Assembly: GCF_000016165.1 (NCBI RefSeq)
Contig: NC_009253.1
Span: 3,421,484-3,485,483, forward strand
Reading direction: 5' to 3'
Source of the DNA: Desulforamulus reducens MI-1
GTDB taxonomy: Bacteria; Bacillota; Desulfotomaculia; Desulfotomaculales; Desulfotomaculaceae
Length of the DNA stretch: 64,000 nt
Shown here: one piece after another, positions 19,934 through 29,828 of the stretch
Layout: each line of letters begins with the position of its first letter
Numbering within the stretch: the stretch's first letter is position 1
Made by a program: the position numbers and the translations under genes
Notes under the pieces: model-generated
What the model saw: only the letters and a program-made list of their open reading frames with translations
Database searches by the model: none
What the model was told of the DNA's origin: nothing

Positions 19934-21175
19934 CTAAGCATACAGCGGATATTTGTCGCAGAGTTCTTTGACCATGGCTCTGGCTTTTTCCTGGGTGTCT
20001 GGGTTGTCTTTTTCTTGCAGGGTAAGAGCAATGATTTCTGCCACTTTATCCATATCCTTTTCTTTAAAGCCCCGGGTTGTTACCGCCGGTGTACCTAGGC
20101 GAATACCGCTGGTTACAAAGGGTTTTTCCGGGTCAAAGGGAATGGCGTTTTTGTTGCAGGTGATATGAACTTCGTCCAACAGTGTTTCGGCCTGTTTACC
20201 CGTAATGCCGGTGCCCCGCAGGTCCACCAGTATCAGGTGGTTGTCGGTACCGCCGGAAACAAGGTTAAAGCCCCGCTCCAGTAAACCCTTGGCCAAGGCT
20301 TGAGCGTTATTAATAATCTGCTGCTGGTATGCTTTAAACTCTGGTTTCAGTGCTTCCCCAAAGGCCGCTGCCTTGGCCGCAATCACATGCATCAAGGGTC
20401 CGCCTTGGCTGCCAGGGAATATGGCTTTGTCAATTAACTGAGCATATTCTTCTTTGCATAAAATCATACCGCCCCGGGGTCCCCGCAGGGTTTTGTGGGT
20501 GGTGGTGGTAACAACATCGGCATAGGGTACGGGACTCTGATGTAACCCTGCAGCTACTAAACCAGCAATATGGGCCATATCCACAAAGAAGTAAGCATCA
20601 ATTTCCTTGGCAATTTCCCCAATTTTTTTAAAATCGATGGCCCGGGCATAGGCACTGGCACCTGCCACGATCATTTTGGGCTTTTCCTGCAGGGCGATCT
20701 CCCGTAGTTTCTCATAATTGATGCACCCAGTGTCCTCTTCTACTCCATAGGCCACCACATTAAAATATTTACCCGATACGTTGACCGGGCTGCCATGGGT
20801 TAGATGTCCCCCGTGGGCCAGGTTCATACCTAGAATTTTGTCCCCGGGTTGTAACAGGGCAAAGTATACGGCAAAGTTGGCCTGAGCTCCGGAATGGGGC
20901 TGCACATTGGCATGATCTGCCCCAAATAATTTCTTAGCCCTACTAATAGCTAGGGACTCTGCAATATCCACAAATTCACAGCCCCCATAATAGCGTTTGC
21001 CGGGGTAACCCTCTGCGTATTTGTTGGTAAGAATAGATCCCTGGGCTTCCAATACTGCAGGACTCACAAAGTTCTCCGATGCAATTAACTCGATGTTTCT
21101 CTGCTGGCGTTGGTGTTCCAGCTCGATAGCTTTTGCAAGCTCCGGGTCGGTTTGAGCTAGTTTACCGTTAAACAT
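19934..21175 (-). CDS. glyA: Serine hydroxymethyltransferase
   Basis: A 413-residue PLP enzyme that interconverts serine and glycine with tetrahydrofolate. [25 protein letters not shown], the PLP-lysine segment [19 protein letters not shown] (Lys about 227) and [13 protein letters not shown] are intact. The start ATG follows GAGAGGAGAGAAAATTCC. The order glyA-rpiB-ywlE-mntP-sua5 matches the glyA-ywlG-ywlF-ywlE-ywlD-ywlC block of B. subtilis. Confidence 0.97.
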   Translation of the reverse strand: MFNGKLAQTDPELAKAIELEHQRQQRNIELIASENFVSPAVLEAQGSILTNKYAEGYPGKRYYGGCEFVDIAESLAISRAKKLFGADHANVQPHSGAQANFAVYFALLQPGDKILGMNLAHGGHLTHGSPVNVSGKYFNVVAYGVEEDTGCINYEKLREIALQEKPKMIVAGASAYARAIDFKKIGEIAKEIDAYFFVDMAHIAGLVAAGLHQSPVPYADVVTTTTHKTLRGPRGGMILCKEEYAQLIDKAIFPGSQGGPLMHVIAAKAAAFGEALKPEFKAYQQQIINNAQALAKGLLERGFNLVSGGTDNHLILVDLRGTGITGKQAETLLDEVHITCNKNAIPFDPEKPFVTSGIRLGTPAVTTRGFKEKDMDKVAEIIALTLQEKDNPDTQEKARAMVKELCDKYPLYA

Positions 21176-21214
21176 GGAATTTTCTCTCCTCTCATATGTA
21201 TCAGTGACTTTTAC

Positions 21215-21673
21215 CTATAAGCTATACTTTTTCTCAATAGCACTAATCTTGTCCACCCGTTTGGCGTGGCGATCGCCGGCAAATTCAGTGTTGATAAATT
21301 TTTCCACGATAGCCTTGGCCTGGGCTAGGTCGATAAATCTTGATCCCATGGTGAGGACGTTGGCGTTGTTGTGTTCCCGGGCCAGTTGCGCAATTTCCGG
21401 TGCAAAAACGTTAGCCGCCCGTACACCAGGTACCTTGTTTACGGCAATGGCCATACCCACACCGGTACCACAGATGAGAATGCCCTGCTGACATTGGCCA
21501 GAGCGAATTTTTTCTCCCACAGCCAGAGCAAAATCCGGGTAGTCACAGGATTCGGTGCCGTTACAACCCATGTCCTGCACTGTGTGCCCCTGACCTTGCA
21601 AATATTCCTTTATTTGTTCTTTCATTTCGAAACCTGCATGATCGCTTCCCAGTACTATTGATATGTTTTTCAA
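21215..21673 (-). CDS. rpiB: Ribose-5-phosphate isomerase B
   Basis: A 152-residue enzyme of the RpiB/LacAB family. LGSDHAGFEMKEQIKEYL, the catalytic-Cys segment GILICGTGVGMAIAVNKVPGVRAANV (Cys about 68) and ANVLTMGSRFID are present. I place the start at the TTG at 21673 because GGAGG lies eight bases upstream; the ATG at 21688 contains that ribosome site itself and would add MEVEA. Confidence 0.93.
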   Translation of the reverse strand: MKNISIVLGSDHAGFEMKEQIKEYLQGQGHTVQDMGCNGTESCDYPDFALAVGEKIRSGQCQQGILICGTGVGMAIAVNKVPGVRAANVFAPEIAQLAREHNNANVLTMGSRFIDLAQAKAIVEKFINTEFAGDRHAKRVDKISAIEKKYSL

Positions 21674-21702
21674 TGCTTCAACCTCCATGCTGCTAAATTA
21701 AT

Positions 21703-22164
21703 TTAAAGACTGTCCTTAGATAACTTATCCAAAGCCTTACTGATCAAGTTTTTTAATTCCCCTGCGCAGCGCCGATAGGTTTCTACGGGGCTGCCAAAGG
21801 GATCTGACACATCACCGTTCTCTCCCACATAATCCCCTAGGGTGAAAACCTTCCCTTGGGACTCCGGGGCTTGGCGTATAATCTGCTGGCGATGGTTTTC
21901 AGTCATGGTTAGAATTAAATCAGCCTCGGTTACCAATTCCGGTGTCAAAAGCATGGCCCGGTGTTGGGACAATTCGATCCCCTGTTCCCCCAAGACCTCC
22001 ACCGCCTGCTGGCTGGCTTTCTCCCCGGTCCAGGCCATGGTCCCGGCAGAAAGAAAGGTGTATCCCCCTAAGTTTTTTTCCTCTGCCAATGCCTTGGCCA
22101 ATGCTTCGGCCATGCTGCTGCGACAAGTATTCCCAGTACAAACAAACAAAATTTTCTTTCCCAT
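21703..22164 (-). CDS. ywlE: Low-molecular-weight protein arginine/tyrosine phosphatase, YwlE type
   Basis: A 153-residue enzyme. The P-loop FVCTGNTCRSSMAEAL (Cys-x5-Arg nucleophile loop) opens the protein and the general-acid motif DVSDPFG closes it. The Thr after the first Cys in CTGNTCRS is typical of YwlE-like arginine phosphatases, which reverse McsB marks; that specificity is inferred from motif and synteny. The ATG at 22164 follows GGAGGAGTGTTGC, so the longer frame from 22209 is not preferred. Confidence 0.87.
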   Translation of the reverse strand: MGKKILFVCTGNTCRSSMAEALAKALAEEKNLGGYTFLSAGTMAWTGEKASQQAVEVLGEQGIELSQHRAMLLTPELVTEADLILTMTENHRQQIIRQAPESQGKVFTLGDYVGENGDVSDPFGSPVETYRRCAGELKNLISKALDKLSKDSL

Positions 22165-22272
22165 GCAACACTCCTCCGATGCTAGTATTCCCAGGGTTGT
22201 CCTAAGCAATAAGAAAAACTGCCCTTTTCACCAAGAACAGTTATTTTTTCTACAATTATCATGCTTTTTCCT

Positions 22273-22815
22273 TTAAAAAAATAATTTTACTCCGATTCCC
22301 ACCAGAATAATACCCCCCACCAATTCGGCCCTTTCACCAATCCAGTCCCCGACATATTTGCCCAGTGTAAGGCCGGCAAAGGTCATCATCCCCGCTACGA
22401 GACCGATAACACCGGCTGCCAGAACAAGGGATACCTGTTGGGTTCCCAGGGTAAACCCTACACTTAGGGCGTCCATACTTACACTGGCTGACAAAAGCAG
22501 TAACCCCCCTGTGTTGGTAATAACGAACCGTGGTCCCTCATCTTTCCCAGGTTTTATGGTATCCCAAATCATTTTGCCCCCAAGGTACAGCAGCAGCAAC
22601 GCCCCGGCAATGGATGCGGCCTGACCCATTTTGCTTCCCAGAAAACCACCGGCGTACCAACCTAGGAGGGGCATCAAGATATGAAATATTAACACGGTTA
22701 AACTTATAAGGGCAATTTGGCGACGGTTAACCCCAGCTATTCCAATGCCAATACATAGTGAGAAAGCATCTGTTCCTAAGGCCACCGCTAAGGCAAATAA
22801 TGTAAATAAACTCAA
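22273..22815 (-). CDS. mntP: Manganese efflux pump MntP
   Basis: A 180-residue, six-helix membrane protein. The duplicated acidic motifs of MntP are present: LAVALGTDAFSLCIGIG (helix 1) and SASVSMDALSVGFTLG (helix 4). MntP exports excess Mn(II). The start is a TTG. An extended -10 lies about 100 bases upstream. I looked for a yybP-ykoY manganese riboswitch in the leader and found no match. It corresponds to ywlD in the Bacillus block. Confidence 0.9.
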   Translation of the reverse strand: MSLFTLFALAVALGTDAFSLCIGIGIAGVNRRQIALISLTVLIFHILMPLLGWYAGGFLGSKMGQAASIAGALLLLYLGGKMIWDTIKPGKDEGPRFVITNTGGLLLLSASVSMDALSVGFTLGTQQVSLVLAAGVIGLVAGMMTFAGLTLGKYVGDWIGERAELVGGIILVGIGVKLFF

Positions 22816-22917
22816 AATAACCCCATCTTTCTTTAATAAAAATTAGGGCTTCCTCTCCTAGATATTAATCTATGGTCTTGGGTTACTAAAAATAACTTAA
22901 TTGTACCACTACAAACC

Positions 22918-22923
22918 ATTATA
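22918..22923 (-). promoter_or_regulatory. Extended -10 promoter element upstream of mntP
   Basis: TGCTATAAT on the minus strand is an extended -10. The 17 bases upstream of TATAAT are AGCTAATGGCTAAATGC, a piece of the dispersed repeat family, so the repeat supplies the spacer. The -35 (CTAAAA) is poor. Confidence 0.5.
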
Positions 22924-22926
22924 GCA

Positions 22927-22998
22927 TTTAGCCATTAGCTTTTAGGTGTTATCCTTTTGGCTAACGGCTAATAATTAATGGCTAATGGCCAACGGCTA
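22927..22998. repeat. TAGCCATTAGC-type repeat cluster
   Basis: Between mntP and the end of sua5, variants of GGCTAATGGC and GGCTAACGGC occur at least five times in both orientations, in under 75 bases. They can fold into alternative hairpins and may terminate sua5 transcription. Confidence 0.65.
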
Positions 22999-24060
22999 GC
23001 ATTCTATCCTTTCACCAGCCGCCCGGCGCAGGCGATTCATGACGGCCAAACCGATTCCCTTTGTTTCGAAACCTTCGGTCAGGATTACATCCACCTGAAG
23101 CTGGTCGAATTCCCTTAAACGTTTAAAAAGCATGGCTGCCACGCCGGCAGGATTCTTTCTGGAGCCAATTTTTAATATTTTGCTATCTGGCGGATAGTCT
23201 TGGGCATGTTCCTCGGTGGCCAGTATGCCCACTCGTTTACCCCCCTTTAACAGTTCCTCTGCCCTTTCAACTATGGCAGCCTTAACCTTTTCCGGTTCAC
23301 CCTCAAAAAGGATCAAAGGGGCCGCGGGAGCATAGTGCTTATATTTCATACCAGGGGAGCGGGGAGCCTTATCCTTGGACAACCTTTCTCCCAGCGCCGA
23401 GGGGTCTATGGTAACATCCCCCAGTGCCTCCAGCAACTGCTCATAGGTAACACCACCGGGCCGCAAGATAACCGGTGCGGCACCGGTTAAGTCCAACACT
23501 GTGGATTCCAAGCCCAAACCTGCGGGTCCGCCATCCAAAATGGCATCGATACAGCCTTGCAAATCAAGCTTCACGTGCTCTGCGTTGGTGGGACTGGGTC
23601 GCCCGGATTTGTTTGCACTGGGTGCTGCAATGGGTACACCGGAGGCTTTAATAAGAGCTAAGGCCACTGGGTGATGGGGCATCCGTACCGCCACTGTGGC
23701 TAAACCGCCGGTTACTTCCCGGGGGATGTGGCTTGCTCTGGGAACCACTAGGGTTAATGGTCCCGGCCAGAACTTTTTCATCAGTAAGGTAGCCTTTGGC
23801 GGTAGGTTTTTGCTTAATTCTCGCACCATGTTGGTATCGGCAACATGGAGTATCAATGGATTGTCAGAGGGCCTACCCTTGGCACGATAAATATCTGCCA
23901 CAGCCTTACCGTCAAGCCCATTGGCCCCAAGGCCATAGACGGTTTCTGTGGGGAAAGCCACCAAGCCACCTCTTTTTATGATTGCCGCTGCCTGATTAAT
24001 GAGCCTCATATCCAGGGCAGAGGGATTTAGATGCCATATTTTAGTATCAATGCGTTCCAT
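22996..24060 (-). CDS. sua5: Threonylcarbamoyl-AMP synthase (Sua5/YwlC)
   Basis: A 354-residue protein with the YrdC-like domain (about 16-205: GGLVAFPTETVYGLGANGLDG, YRAKGRPSDNPLILHV, PSANKSGRPSPTNAEHV) and the C-terminal Sua5 domain (about 220-354). It makes threonylcarbamoyl-adenylate from threonine, bicarbonate and ATP, for the t6A37 modification of ANN-reading tRNAs. Length and both domains indicate the Sua5 form, not short TsaC. It is the first gene of the ywl-like block. Confidence 0.94.
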   Translation of the reverse strand: MERIDTKIWHLNPSALDMRLINQAAAIIKRGGLVAFPTETVYGLGANGLDGKAVADIYRAKGRPSDNPLILHVADTNMVRELSKNLPPKATLLMKKFWPGPLTLVVPRASHIPREVTGGLATVAVRMPHHPVALALIKASGVPIAAPSANKSGRPSPTNAEHVKLDLQGCIDAILDGGPAGLGLESTVLDLTGAAPVILRPGGVTYEQLLEALGDVTIDPSALGERLSKDKAPRSPGMKYKHYAPAAPLILFEGEPEKVKAAIVERAEELLKGGKRVGILATEEHAQDYPPDSKILKIGSRKNPAGVAAMLFKRLREFDQLQVDVILTEGFETKGIGLAVMNRLRRAAGERIEC

Positions 24061-24175
24061 TCTGCGCCTCCATCCTTCGCAGATAGTATAACATATTATC
24101 TGGTTGCAAATGCAAGATCTGGTATGAAATTGCCAAAGAAAGAATAGTTATTAAGGATTAGGGAATCCAGGAGGT

Positions 24176-24877
24176 ATGAAGGTGGATTTTTGGATGTATT
24201 TTTGTTCAGCCCTAGGAATCGGCGCCTTGCATGCATTGGAGCCCGGACACGGCAAGAGCATTATGGGGGCCTATTTGATTATGTCCAAAGGGAAGTCCCG
24301 GGATGCCGTTTTGTTGGGTTTAACCTCAGCTATTACGCATACTCTGGTCATTGTGATAATGGCTGTCCTGGCCCATTCGGCCACTGCCCTGGCTATATCC
24401 AATGTAGCAATGCCCCAAGAACAAATGGAGCTATGGCTTAAACTGGTTTCCGGTACCATTATTGTCCTGGTGGGGTTGCGAATGATGTTTCGAAAAAATG
24501 TACTATGTGGTTGTGGTTGTGGTTGTGGTTCCCAACATTACCGTCCTAGCCTAACCCCTTCCCGGGGAACTCTGCTGGATGTCTTAATGTTAGGCTTTAC
24601 CAATGGTTTAATGCCCTGTCCCAGTGCCCTGGCCATATTGCTAATGTCTCTCAGCAGCGGCACTTTTTTTACAGGTTTAGCGCTGGTTTTGGCCTTTGGT
24701 ATCGGGGGGGCTGCGGCTTTGGTAACCATTGGTCTACTATTTGTAAAGCTATCTTCTTTAACCGGCAGCCTGTTGGACCAGGGACCCTGGCGGTTGCTGC
24801 CACGGTTAAGTGGTTTATTAATCTTTGCCATCGGGAGTATAACAGCATATAGCGCTATTACAAAACTTTATTTTTAG
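24176..24877 (+). CDS. NicO/RcnA-type nickel/cobalt transporter-like membrane protein with Cys-Gly repeat
   Basis: A 233-residue protein with about six transmembrane helices. The metal-transporter signature in helix 1 is LGIGALHALEPGHGKSIMGAYL, with a second motif GFTNGLMPCPSALAILLMSL. Between helices 3 and 4, at about 104-111, lies CGCGCGCG, encoded by a perfect four-fold TGTGGT repeat; metal-binding loops in RcnA-like exporters are usually His-rich, so this looks like a thiolate version. The substrate (Ni, Co or another thiophilic metal) is inferred. It is one of very few plus-strand genes here. The ATG follows CAGGAGGT. Confidence 0.78.
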   Translation: MKVDFWMYFCSALGIGALHALEPGHGKSIMGAYLIMSKGKSRDAVLLGLTSAITHTLVIVIMAVLAHSATALAISNVAMPQEQMELWLKLVSGTIIVLVGLRMMFRKNVLCGCGCGCGSQHYRPSLTPSRGTLLDVLMLGFTNGLMPCPSALAILLMSLSSGTFFTGLALVLAFGIGGAAALVTIGLLFVKLSSLTGSLLDQGPWRLLPRLSGLLIFAIGSITAYSAITKLYF

Positions 24878-24885
24878 AAGGTTTA

Positions 24886-24911
24886 GGCCGACAGGATTTT
24901 ACCTGCCGGCC
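24886..24911. terminator. Shared terminator of convergent genes
   Basis: GGCCG-A-CAGG pairs with CCTG-C-CGGCC around a six-base loop, with ATTTTAT on the plus side. It sits between the plus-strand transporter gene and the minus-strand flavoprotein gene. Confidence 0.75.
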
Positions 24912-24921
24912 ATTTTATCAA

Positions 24922-26763
24922 TTATTTGGTTTTATTTTTCTCAACGTATGACTTTAGCAGACTGTAGGCTGCTCCCCGGGTCAATCTACCATCGTTATCT
25001 GCCAAACTGTCCGATATATTCTTATCCCCGTAGTGCTCCATTGCGTAATCAAAGGCTTCCTCTCGGGACATTTCCTGCCCAGCATATTGGGAAATAATCA
25101 GGGCGGCTTTTTTTCCGCTCAGGAGATCAGGATCTCCCTTTTTATCCTTTAATTCCCCGGGTATACTAATTACGTACAGGTGTGAAAGCTCCTGCAATAG
25201 GTGAATAAAGTCCTCTTCGGTGATAATATCGTCTAATTGGTAATTATTGGAGTAACCACCTTGTACCAGGGCATGTTTACGCATCATTTTCAGGGCTTCA
25301 TAGGCCCAATGTTTGGTTACTTCCGGTGCCCGCCAGGTAAAGGGTTCAATATCCATCCCCTGGTCGTTCAGCAGCTCCTGTAATTGATTAATCAAAGAGG
25401 AATTCTTAATTATCTGCCGGAAGGTCTTGTCCTCTTCTATACTAAGGGCCACAGCTGCACCGGCAGCCTCGCCGGTGGCCATACCCACCGGAATGGTTCT
25501 GGCACTGCCGTGGGGTAGGGAATCAAAGCTGGCTGCTCGTCCCACCACCAGAAGGTTGTCCACCCTTTGCGGTACAATACAGCGAAAGGGTATGGCATAC
25601 TGGGCCGGTACACCGACAACCGCACCCTTTTCCTTGGGACCCGATGCTTGAACATCCACAGGGTAGGAACCAAAGGCAATCCGATCAGGAAAATCTCTGT
25701 TCTCTAACACATCATCAATGGTTAGGCGATATTCTCCATAGATATGTCTGGATTCGCGAATATATAGTTCCGGGGCCACTTCCGCCAGAAAGCAATTCTG
25801 TAGGCCAGGTATGTTTTCTTTCATATAGTCAATAATTCTCGGCAACTCCTGTTCTGCTAACCGACGGGCTTCCGAACGTGATTCTTTACTTAAGGGGTCT
25901 ACACCAAAGATATGGAGGGCGTTAATTAATAGGGTGCCATTCTTTTGACGACCAATATTCAGCCCCCGAATACCGACCCGGGCATTACTGGGGCGGTACT
26001 GTTCCATAACTGGTCCAAAGCCCCAGGCACTTACATTGGTTGCCCCGGTGAACCAGTCATTGTCCACGGTAAGAACCCGGCGGATCTCCTGCCAATCTTC
26101 AGGGGTGACTCCCCCCAGTTTAAATACCAGGGTGGTGGCCATCTTTCGCTCGGGATAGCCGGCATCTTCCTGCCCCACACTAAAGGGGACGCCAGCCGCA
26201 GCAGCCAAGTCGGCATCCTGGGTTGCATCAATGATCCCTTTGGCGGTATAGGTAGTAATTTCTCCTTTTTTATCCTCTACCTTTACTCCTTCCACAACGG
26301 GCTTGCCCTTTTGGTATCCCATGACCGGTGAGAAGTATTTTACGCCCAGGCACAATTCCAAATCCTCTTCCTGCCCAAGCATTTGCTCAAAAATTTCCTG
26401 GGCCCTAGGAACATCAAAGGTACCGGAGCCGATCTGACGATAAAACTCCTGAAAGATTCCTTTGTTGAGAATCTCATTTCGGTTCCCAAGATTATTAGGA
26501 GCCATGTTCATGTCAATGACGTTGAGCCAGCCCCGGGTCATTAGACCACCTACTTCGGGGCGAGTATCAATTAATAATGTGGCAAGACCGTTTCTTGCTC
26601 CGGAGATGGCTGCTGCAATGCCCTCCGGATCGCTTCCCACAACAATTAGATCGTATTTTTCAGTTTTTTCGTCGGTGGTTTTCGCCTGGGCGGCCATGGG
26701 CCAGGGCAACACAACCGTAAGCATTAGAAAAAATAGTAGTACGGTACCAGTTAGCTTCTTCAA
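24922..26763 (-). CDS. Exported FAD-dependent oxidoreductase with C-terminal SLH-like repeats
   Basis: A 613-residue protein with a Sec-type signal peptide (1-27, AQA-KT), followed by a dinucleotide-binding fold: YDLIVVGSDPEGIAAAISGARNGLATLLID (about 37-66). VGGLMTRGWLN, GIIDATQDADLAAAAGVPF and LLVVGRAASFDSLPHGSARTIPVGMATGEAAG match the FAD-dependent oxidoreductase family PF12831. The C-terminus (about 480-613) contains HWAYEALKMMRKHALVQGG..N.YQLDDIITEEDFIHLLQEL and a second half ending LTRGAAYSLLKSY, which look like S-layer-homology repeats that anchor proteins to the wall. Substrate unknown. How FAD is loaded outside the cell is unclear. Confidence 0.78.
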   Translation of the reverse strand: MKKLTGTVLLFFLMLTVVLPWPMAAQAKTTDEKTEKYDLIVVGSDPEGIAAAISGARNGLATLLIDTRPEVGGLMTRGWLNVIDMNMAPNNLGNRNEILNKGIFQEFYRQIGSGTFDVPRAQEIFEQMLGQEEDLELCLGVKYFSPVMGYQKGKPVVEGVKVEDKKGEITTYTAKGIIDATQDADLAAAAGVPFSVGQEDAGYPERKMATTLVFKLGGVTPEDWQEIRRVLTVDNDWFTGATNVSAWGFGPVMEQYRPSNARVGIRGLNIGRQKNGTLLINALHIFGVDPLSKESRSEARRLAEQELPRIIDYMKENIPGLQNCFLAEVAPELYIRESRHIYGEYRLTIDDVLENRDFPDRIAFGSYPVDVQASGPKEKGAVVGVPAQYAIPFRCIVPQRVDNLLVVGRAASFDSLPHGSARTIPVGMATGEAAGAAVALSIEEDKTFRQIIKNSSLINQLQELLNDQGMDIEPFTWRAPEVTKHWAYEALKMMRKHALVQGGYSNNYQLDDIITEEDFIHLLQELSHLYVISIPGELKDKKGDPDLLSGKKAALIISQYAGQEMSREEAFDYAMEHYGDKNISDSLADNDGRLTRGAAYSLLKSYVEKNKTK

Positions 26764-26821
26764 TTTTCCTTACAGCCTACCTTTCTATAAGAATCCTCTA
26801 TAAGTTAGGACGTAAGAGTAT

Positions 26822-27691
26822 TTAAAAATGTTCGCCTTTTTTCTCCGCCAGCACCAGGCGTTCGCGGCCGGCCAGGTCCTTAAGTACAGTACCCTGCCAC
26901 TGCCCTGCTGGCAAGATTTTTTTTGCACCTGTGCCCTGTCCCGGGCCAATTTCCATTAGCAGCAACCCACCGGGTTGCAGCAATCGGTAAGCCTGGGGAA
27001 TCAGCAGACGGTATAGGTCCAATCCATCGGGCCCACCATCTAGGGCCAAGTGGGGTTCGAATTCTTTTACATCTCTCATTAAGGTGGGTATGTCACCGCT
27101 AGGTACATAGGGAAGATTTGCCGTTATGATGCTGACCTCTTCCCCCATTGTTTTGAGCAGTGGTTCCAATAGGTTACCCTGTTGAAAATGCACCCTTTCT
27201 TTCATACCTAGCCGTTCAGCATTTTGTCTGGCCACTTTGAGGGCTGCTTCTGAAAGATCGATGGCATAGACTTGTAATTCCTGCACCAGACTGGCCAAGC
27301 TAACGGCAATGGCACCACTGCCGGTTCCTACGTCCACAGCCACCGGGGGACAACTAGAGTTTTTGTGAAAAAACTTCACAGCAGTTTCCACCATTAGCTC
27401 TGTATCTGGTCTGGGAATTAAAACATCGGGGGTTACCACAAAATCCCTGCCCATAAATTCTTTTCGCCCAATCAGGTAAGCCACGGGTTCCCCCTGGGCA
27501 CGACGCTCCAGTAATATTTGGTATTTTTCCTGTTGTTGCGGGGTTAGGGGTTGCTCCTGCCGCATAAACAAGCCAGTCCGATCAATGCCCGTAACCTGCG
27601 ATAACAGCACTTGGGCGTCCAACTGAAAGGAGTCAATTTGTTGTTCTTTTAAATATTGCCGCCCCTTTACCAGGGCTTCTCTGATGTTCAT
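26822..27691 (-). CDS. prmC: Release factor glutamine methyltransferase PrmC
   Basis: A 289-residue SAM-dependent enzyme that methylates the Gln of the GGQ motif in peptide-chain release factors. The N-terminal helical domain is followed by the methyltransferase fold: PRPDTELMVE, VDVGTGSGAIAVSLA, and ITANLPYVP in place of the common NPPY active-site motif (NLPY is a tolerated variant). It lies downstream of prfA, whose product is its substrate, separated by a terminator-like hairpin. Confidence 0.92.
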   Translation of the reverse strand: MNIREALVKGRQYLKEQQIDSFQLDAQVLLSQVTGIDRTGLFMRQEQPLTPQQQEKYQILLERRAQGEPVAYLIGRKEFMGRDFVVTPDVLIPRPDTELMVETAVKFFHKNSSCPPVAVDVGTGSGAIAVSLASLVQELQVYAIDLSEAALKVARQNAERLGMKERVHFQQGNLLEPLLKTMGEEVSIITANLPYVPSGDIPTLMRDVKEFEPHLALDGGPDGLDLYRLLIPQAYRLLQPGGLLLMEIGPGQGTGAKKILPAGQWQGTVLKDLAGRERLVLAEKKGEHF

Positions 27692-27790
27692 TGGTATACC
27701 TCACGTTTAAGTAAATCTTACTTCTTCTTGTTTATTAGTATTCTTGTTATCCCCAGCAAAACGACTTATCGGAGCATAGTTAAAATAAAA

Positions 27791-27839
27791 GGTATTTCCC
27801 TGACAGCACTATGTTCTATAGTGTGCCCAAAGAAATACC
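27791..27839 (-). terminator. Long terminator hairpin after prfA
   Basis: GGTATTTC pairs with GAAATACC across 49 bases, and an inner CACTAT/ATAGTG stem closes a five-base loop. TTTTATTTT follows in the minus direction. Confidence 0.8.
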
Positions 27840-27849
27840 CTGCCATTTT

Positions 27850-28920
27850 TTATTCTTCTACTGCCTTTAATCGTTCAGCCTGGTCGGTGGTGATTAAGGC
27901 ATCGATTAATTCGTCCAGGTCGCCCTGTAATACATACTCCAGCCGGTGTAAGGTAAGTCCAATCCGGTGGTCGGTAATACGGTTCTGCGGGAAGTTGTAG
28001 GTACGAATGCGTTCGCTGCGGTCACCACTGCCCACCATGGATTTCCGTGCACCTGCAATGGCCTTTTGCTGCTCATCCTGGGCTTTGTCCAGTAGACGGG
28101 CCCTCAGTACACGCATGGCTTTATCCTTATTCTTATGCTGGGATTTTTCATCCTGACAGGATACCACTGTACCGGTGGGGATGTGGGTAATCCGCACTGC
28201 GGACTGGGTGGTGTTTACGCACTGTCCGCCGGGACCACTGGCACAGAACAAGTCGATCCTAATATCATTGGCATTGATATCGATATCAACTTCTTCGGCT
28301 TCTGGCAGTACTGCCACGGTGGCAGCAGAGGTATGAATGCGACCGCCGCTTTCGGTGGCCGGGACCCGCTGTACCCTGTGTACACCGCTCTCGAACTTCA
28401 GGGTGCTAAAGGCACCTTTCCCTTCAATAACAAAGGTAACTTCCTTGAAACCACCTAAATCTGTTTCATTGGCATCTATAATCTCGGTACGCCAGCCCTT
28501 CTTCTCCGCATAACGGGAGTACATTCTAAATAAATCCCCAGCAAAGAGAGCTGCTTCGTCTCCACCGGTACCACCGCGGATTTCCATAATAACGTTCTTA
28601 TCGTCGTTAGGATCCTTGGGTAACAGCAAAATTTTTAGTTTGTTTTCCTGTTCCTCAATTTTGCTTGTAAGCTCTTCTATTTCTAATTCGACCATCTCAC
28701 GGAAGTCCGGCTCCAGTTTATCCTCCAACATTTGTTTATTTTCCTGAAGATCTTCCTTGGCCTTTTTGTACTGGCGGAAAACGTCCACCACTTCCGCTAA
28801 ATCAGAGTGAGACTTCACCAGTTGCTGCCACTTGGCACGGTCTGCCATGACTTCCGGGTCACTGATTTGACTTTCCAGTTGCTCAAATCTATCCTCTAAC
28901 GCCTGGAGTTTATCGTACAT
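27850..28920 (-). CDS. prfA: Peptide chain release factor 1
   Basis: A 356-residue release factor for UAG and UAA codons. The GGQ loop ([22 protein letters not shown]), the anticodon-mimic region preceding it, and the C-terminal [22 protein letters not shown] are intact. The ATG at 28920 follows GGAAGGTGACATTC. Its first bases overlap the end of the yqhQ-like gene, suggesting coupling. Confidence 0.96.
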   Translation of the reverse strand: MYDKLQALEDRFEQLESQISDPEVMADRAKWQQLVKSHSDLAEVVDVFRQYKKAKEDLQENKQMLEDKLEPDFREMVELEIEELTSKIEEQENKLKILLLPKDPNDDKNVIMEIRGGTGGDEAALFAGDLFRMYSRYAEKKGWRTEIIDANETDLGGFKEVTFVIEGKGAFSTLKFESGVHRVQRVPATESGGRIHTSAATVAVLPEAEEVDIDINANDIRIDLFCASGPGGQCVNTTQSAVRITHIPTGTVVSCQDEKSQHKNKDKAMRVLRARLLDKAQDEQQKAIAGARKSMVGSGDRSERIRTYNFPQNRITDHRIGLTLHRLEYVLQGDLDELIDALITTDQAERLKAVEE

Positions 28921-29788
28921 GAATGTCACCTTCCTTAAGGACTGCATTTAAGGCTTTTATTGCAACTTCTACCTGACTGTTCTCGGGTTCCCGAGTGGTC
29001 AGCTTCTGTAACCAGAGTCCGGGGGCAATAAAGATACGACAGATGCCTTTATCCTGATATTTCCCAGACAGTTTTAAAAGTTCGTAGGCCACACCGGCCA
29101 CCACCGGCAGAAGGAGGATGCGAAAGAAAATCTGACCCATTAATCCCGAAGCCGTTACTCCAGAGAAGATAACCACTTTTATCAGTATAACGATGAGTAG
29201 AAAGCTGGTACCACAGCGGGGGTGCAGGGTAGAAAACTTCTGCACTTCTTCTACTGTTAAATCTTTGCCAGCTTCGTAGGCATTAATCACTTTATGTTCT
29301 GCCCCATGGTACATAAAGACCCGTTGGATATCCTTCATCCGTGATACAGCATATACATATCCCAAAAATACAGCCAATCGGATAACCCCTTCGATGATAT
29401 TCCGAAAAAAATTATCCTGAATAGAAGTGGCGGTATAATAGGTTAAAGTGGTGGGAATGACAATAAACAAGACAATGGCCAAACCCAGGGAAACCGCTAT
29501 GGTTAAAAACATCTCCCATTTGCTGAGTTTTTCCTCTTCTTCTTCCCCCATGGCCTGTTCCGCTGAATAGCTTAGGGCTTCAATCCCCATTACAAGGGAT
29601 TCAAACAGCATAACAACACCCCGAATAAAGGGAAGTTTGAGAAAGGGAAATCTTTTTGTTATAGAACCAAGCTTTTTTTCATTGATAACAATGCTTTCGT
29701 CAGGACGCCTGACAGCTATGGCTCGGCTGCCTGGTCCACGCATCATGACACCCTCAATAACAGCCTGACCACCATATTGAAAAGACAT
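28910..29788 (-). CDS. yqhQ: DUF1385 family membrane protein (YqhQ type)
   Basis: A 292-residue membrane protein of DUF1385 (PF07136). The signature [15 protein letters not shown] opens it, [16 protein letters not shown] and [16 protein letters not shown] are in the middle, and four to five transmembrane helices are visible. The family often sits beside rpmE and prfA in Clostridia, as here; the function is not known. The start at 29788 (MSFQYGG) follows AAGGGGGTTACTT. Confidence 0.87.
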   Translation of the reverse strand: MSFQYGGQAVIEGVMMRGPGSRAIAVRRPDESIVINEKKLGSITKRFPFLKLPFIRGVVMLFESLVMGIEALSYSAEQAMGEEEEEKLSKWEMFLTIAVSLGLAIVLFIVIPTTLTYYTATSIQDNFFRNIIEGVIRLAVFLGYVYAVSRMKDIQRVFMYHGAEHKVINAYEAGKDLTVEEVQKFSTLHPRCGTSFLLIVILIKVVIFSGVTASGLMGQIFFRILLLPVVAGVAYELLKLSGKYQDKGICRIFIAPGLWLQKLTTREPENSQVEVAIKALNAVLKEGDIHVR

Positions 29789-29828
29789 AAGTAACCCCCT
29801 TGCAAAAAATTTGGGGCACATAAAGAAA

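Noticed and set aside
22816-22917. Manganese (yybP-ykoY) riboswitch ahead of mntP
   Set aside because: The leader lacks the conserved GGGGAGUAG-type segments; only an extended -10 promoter and ordinary sequence are seen.
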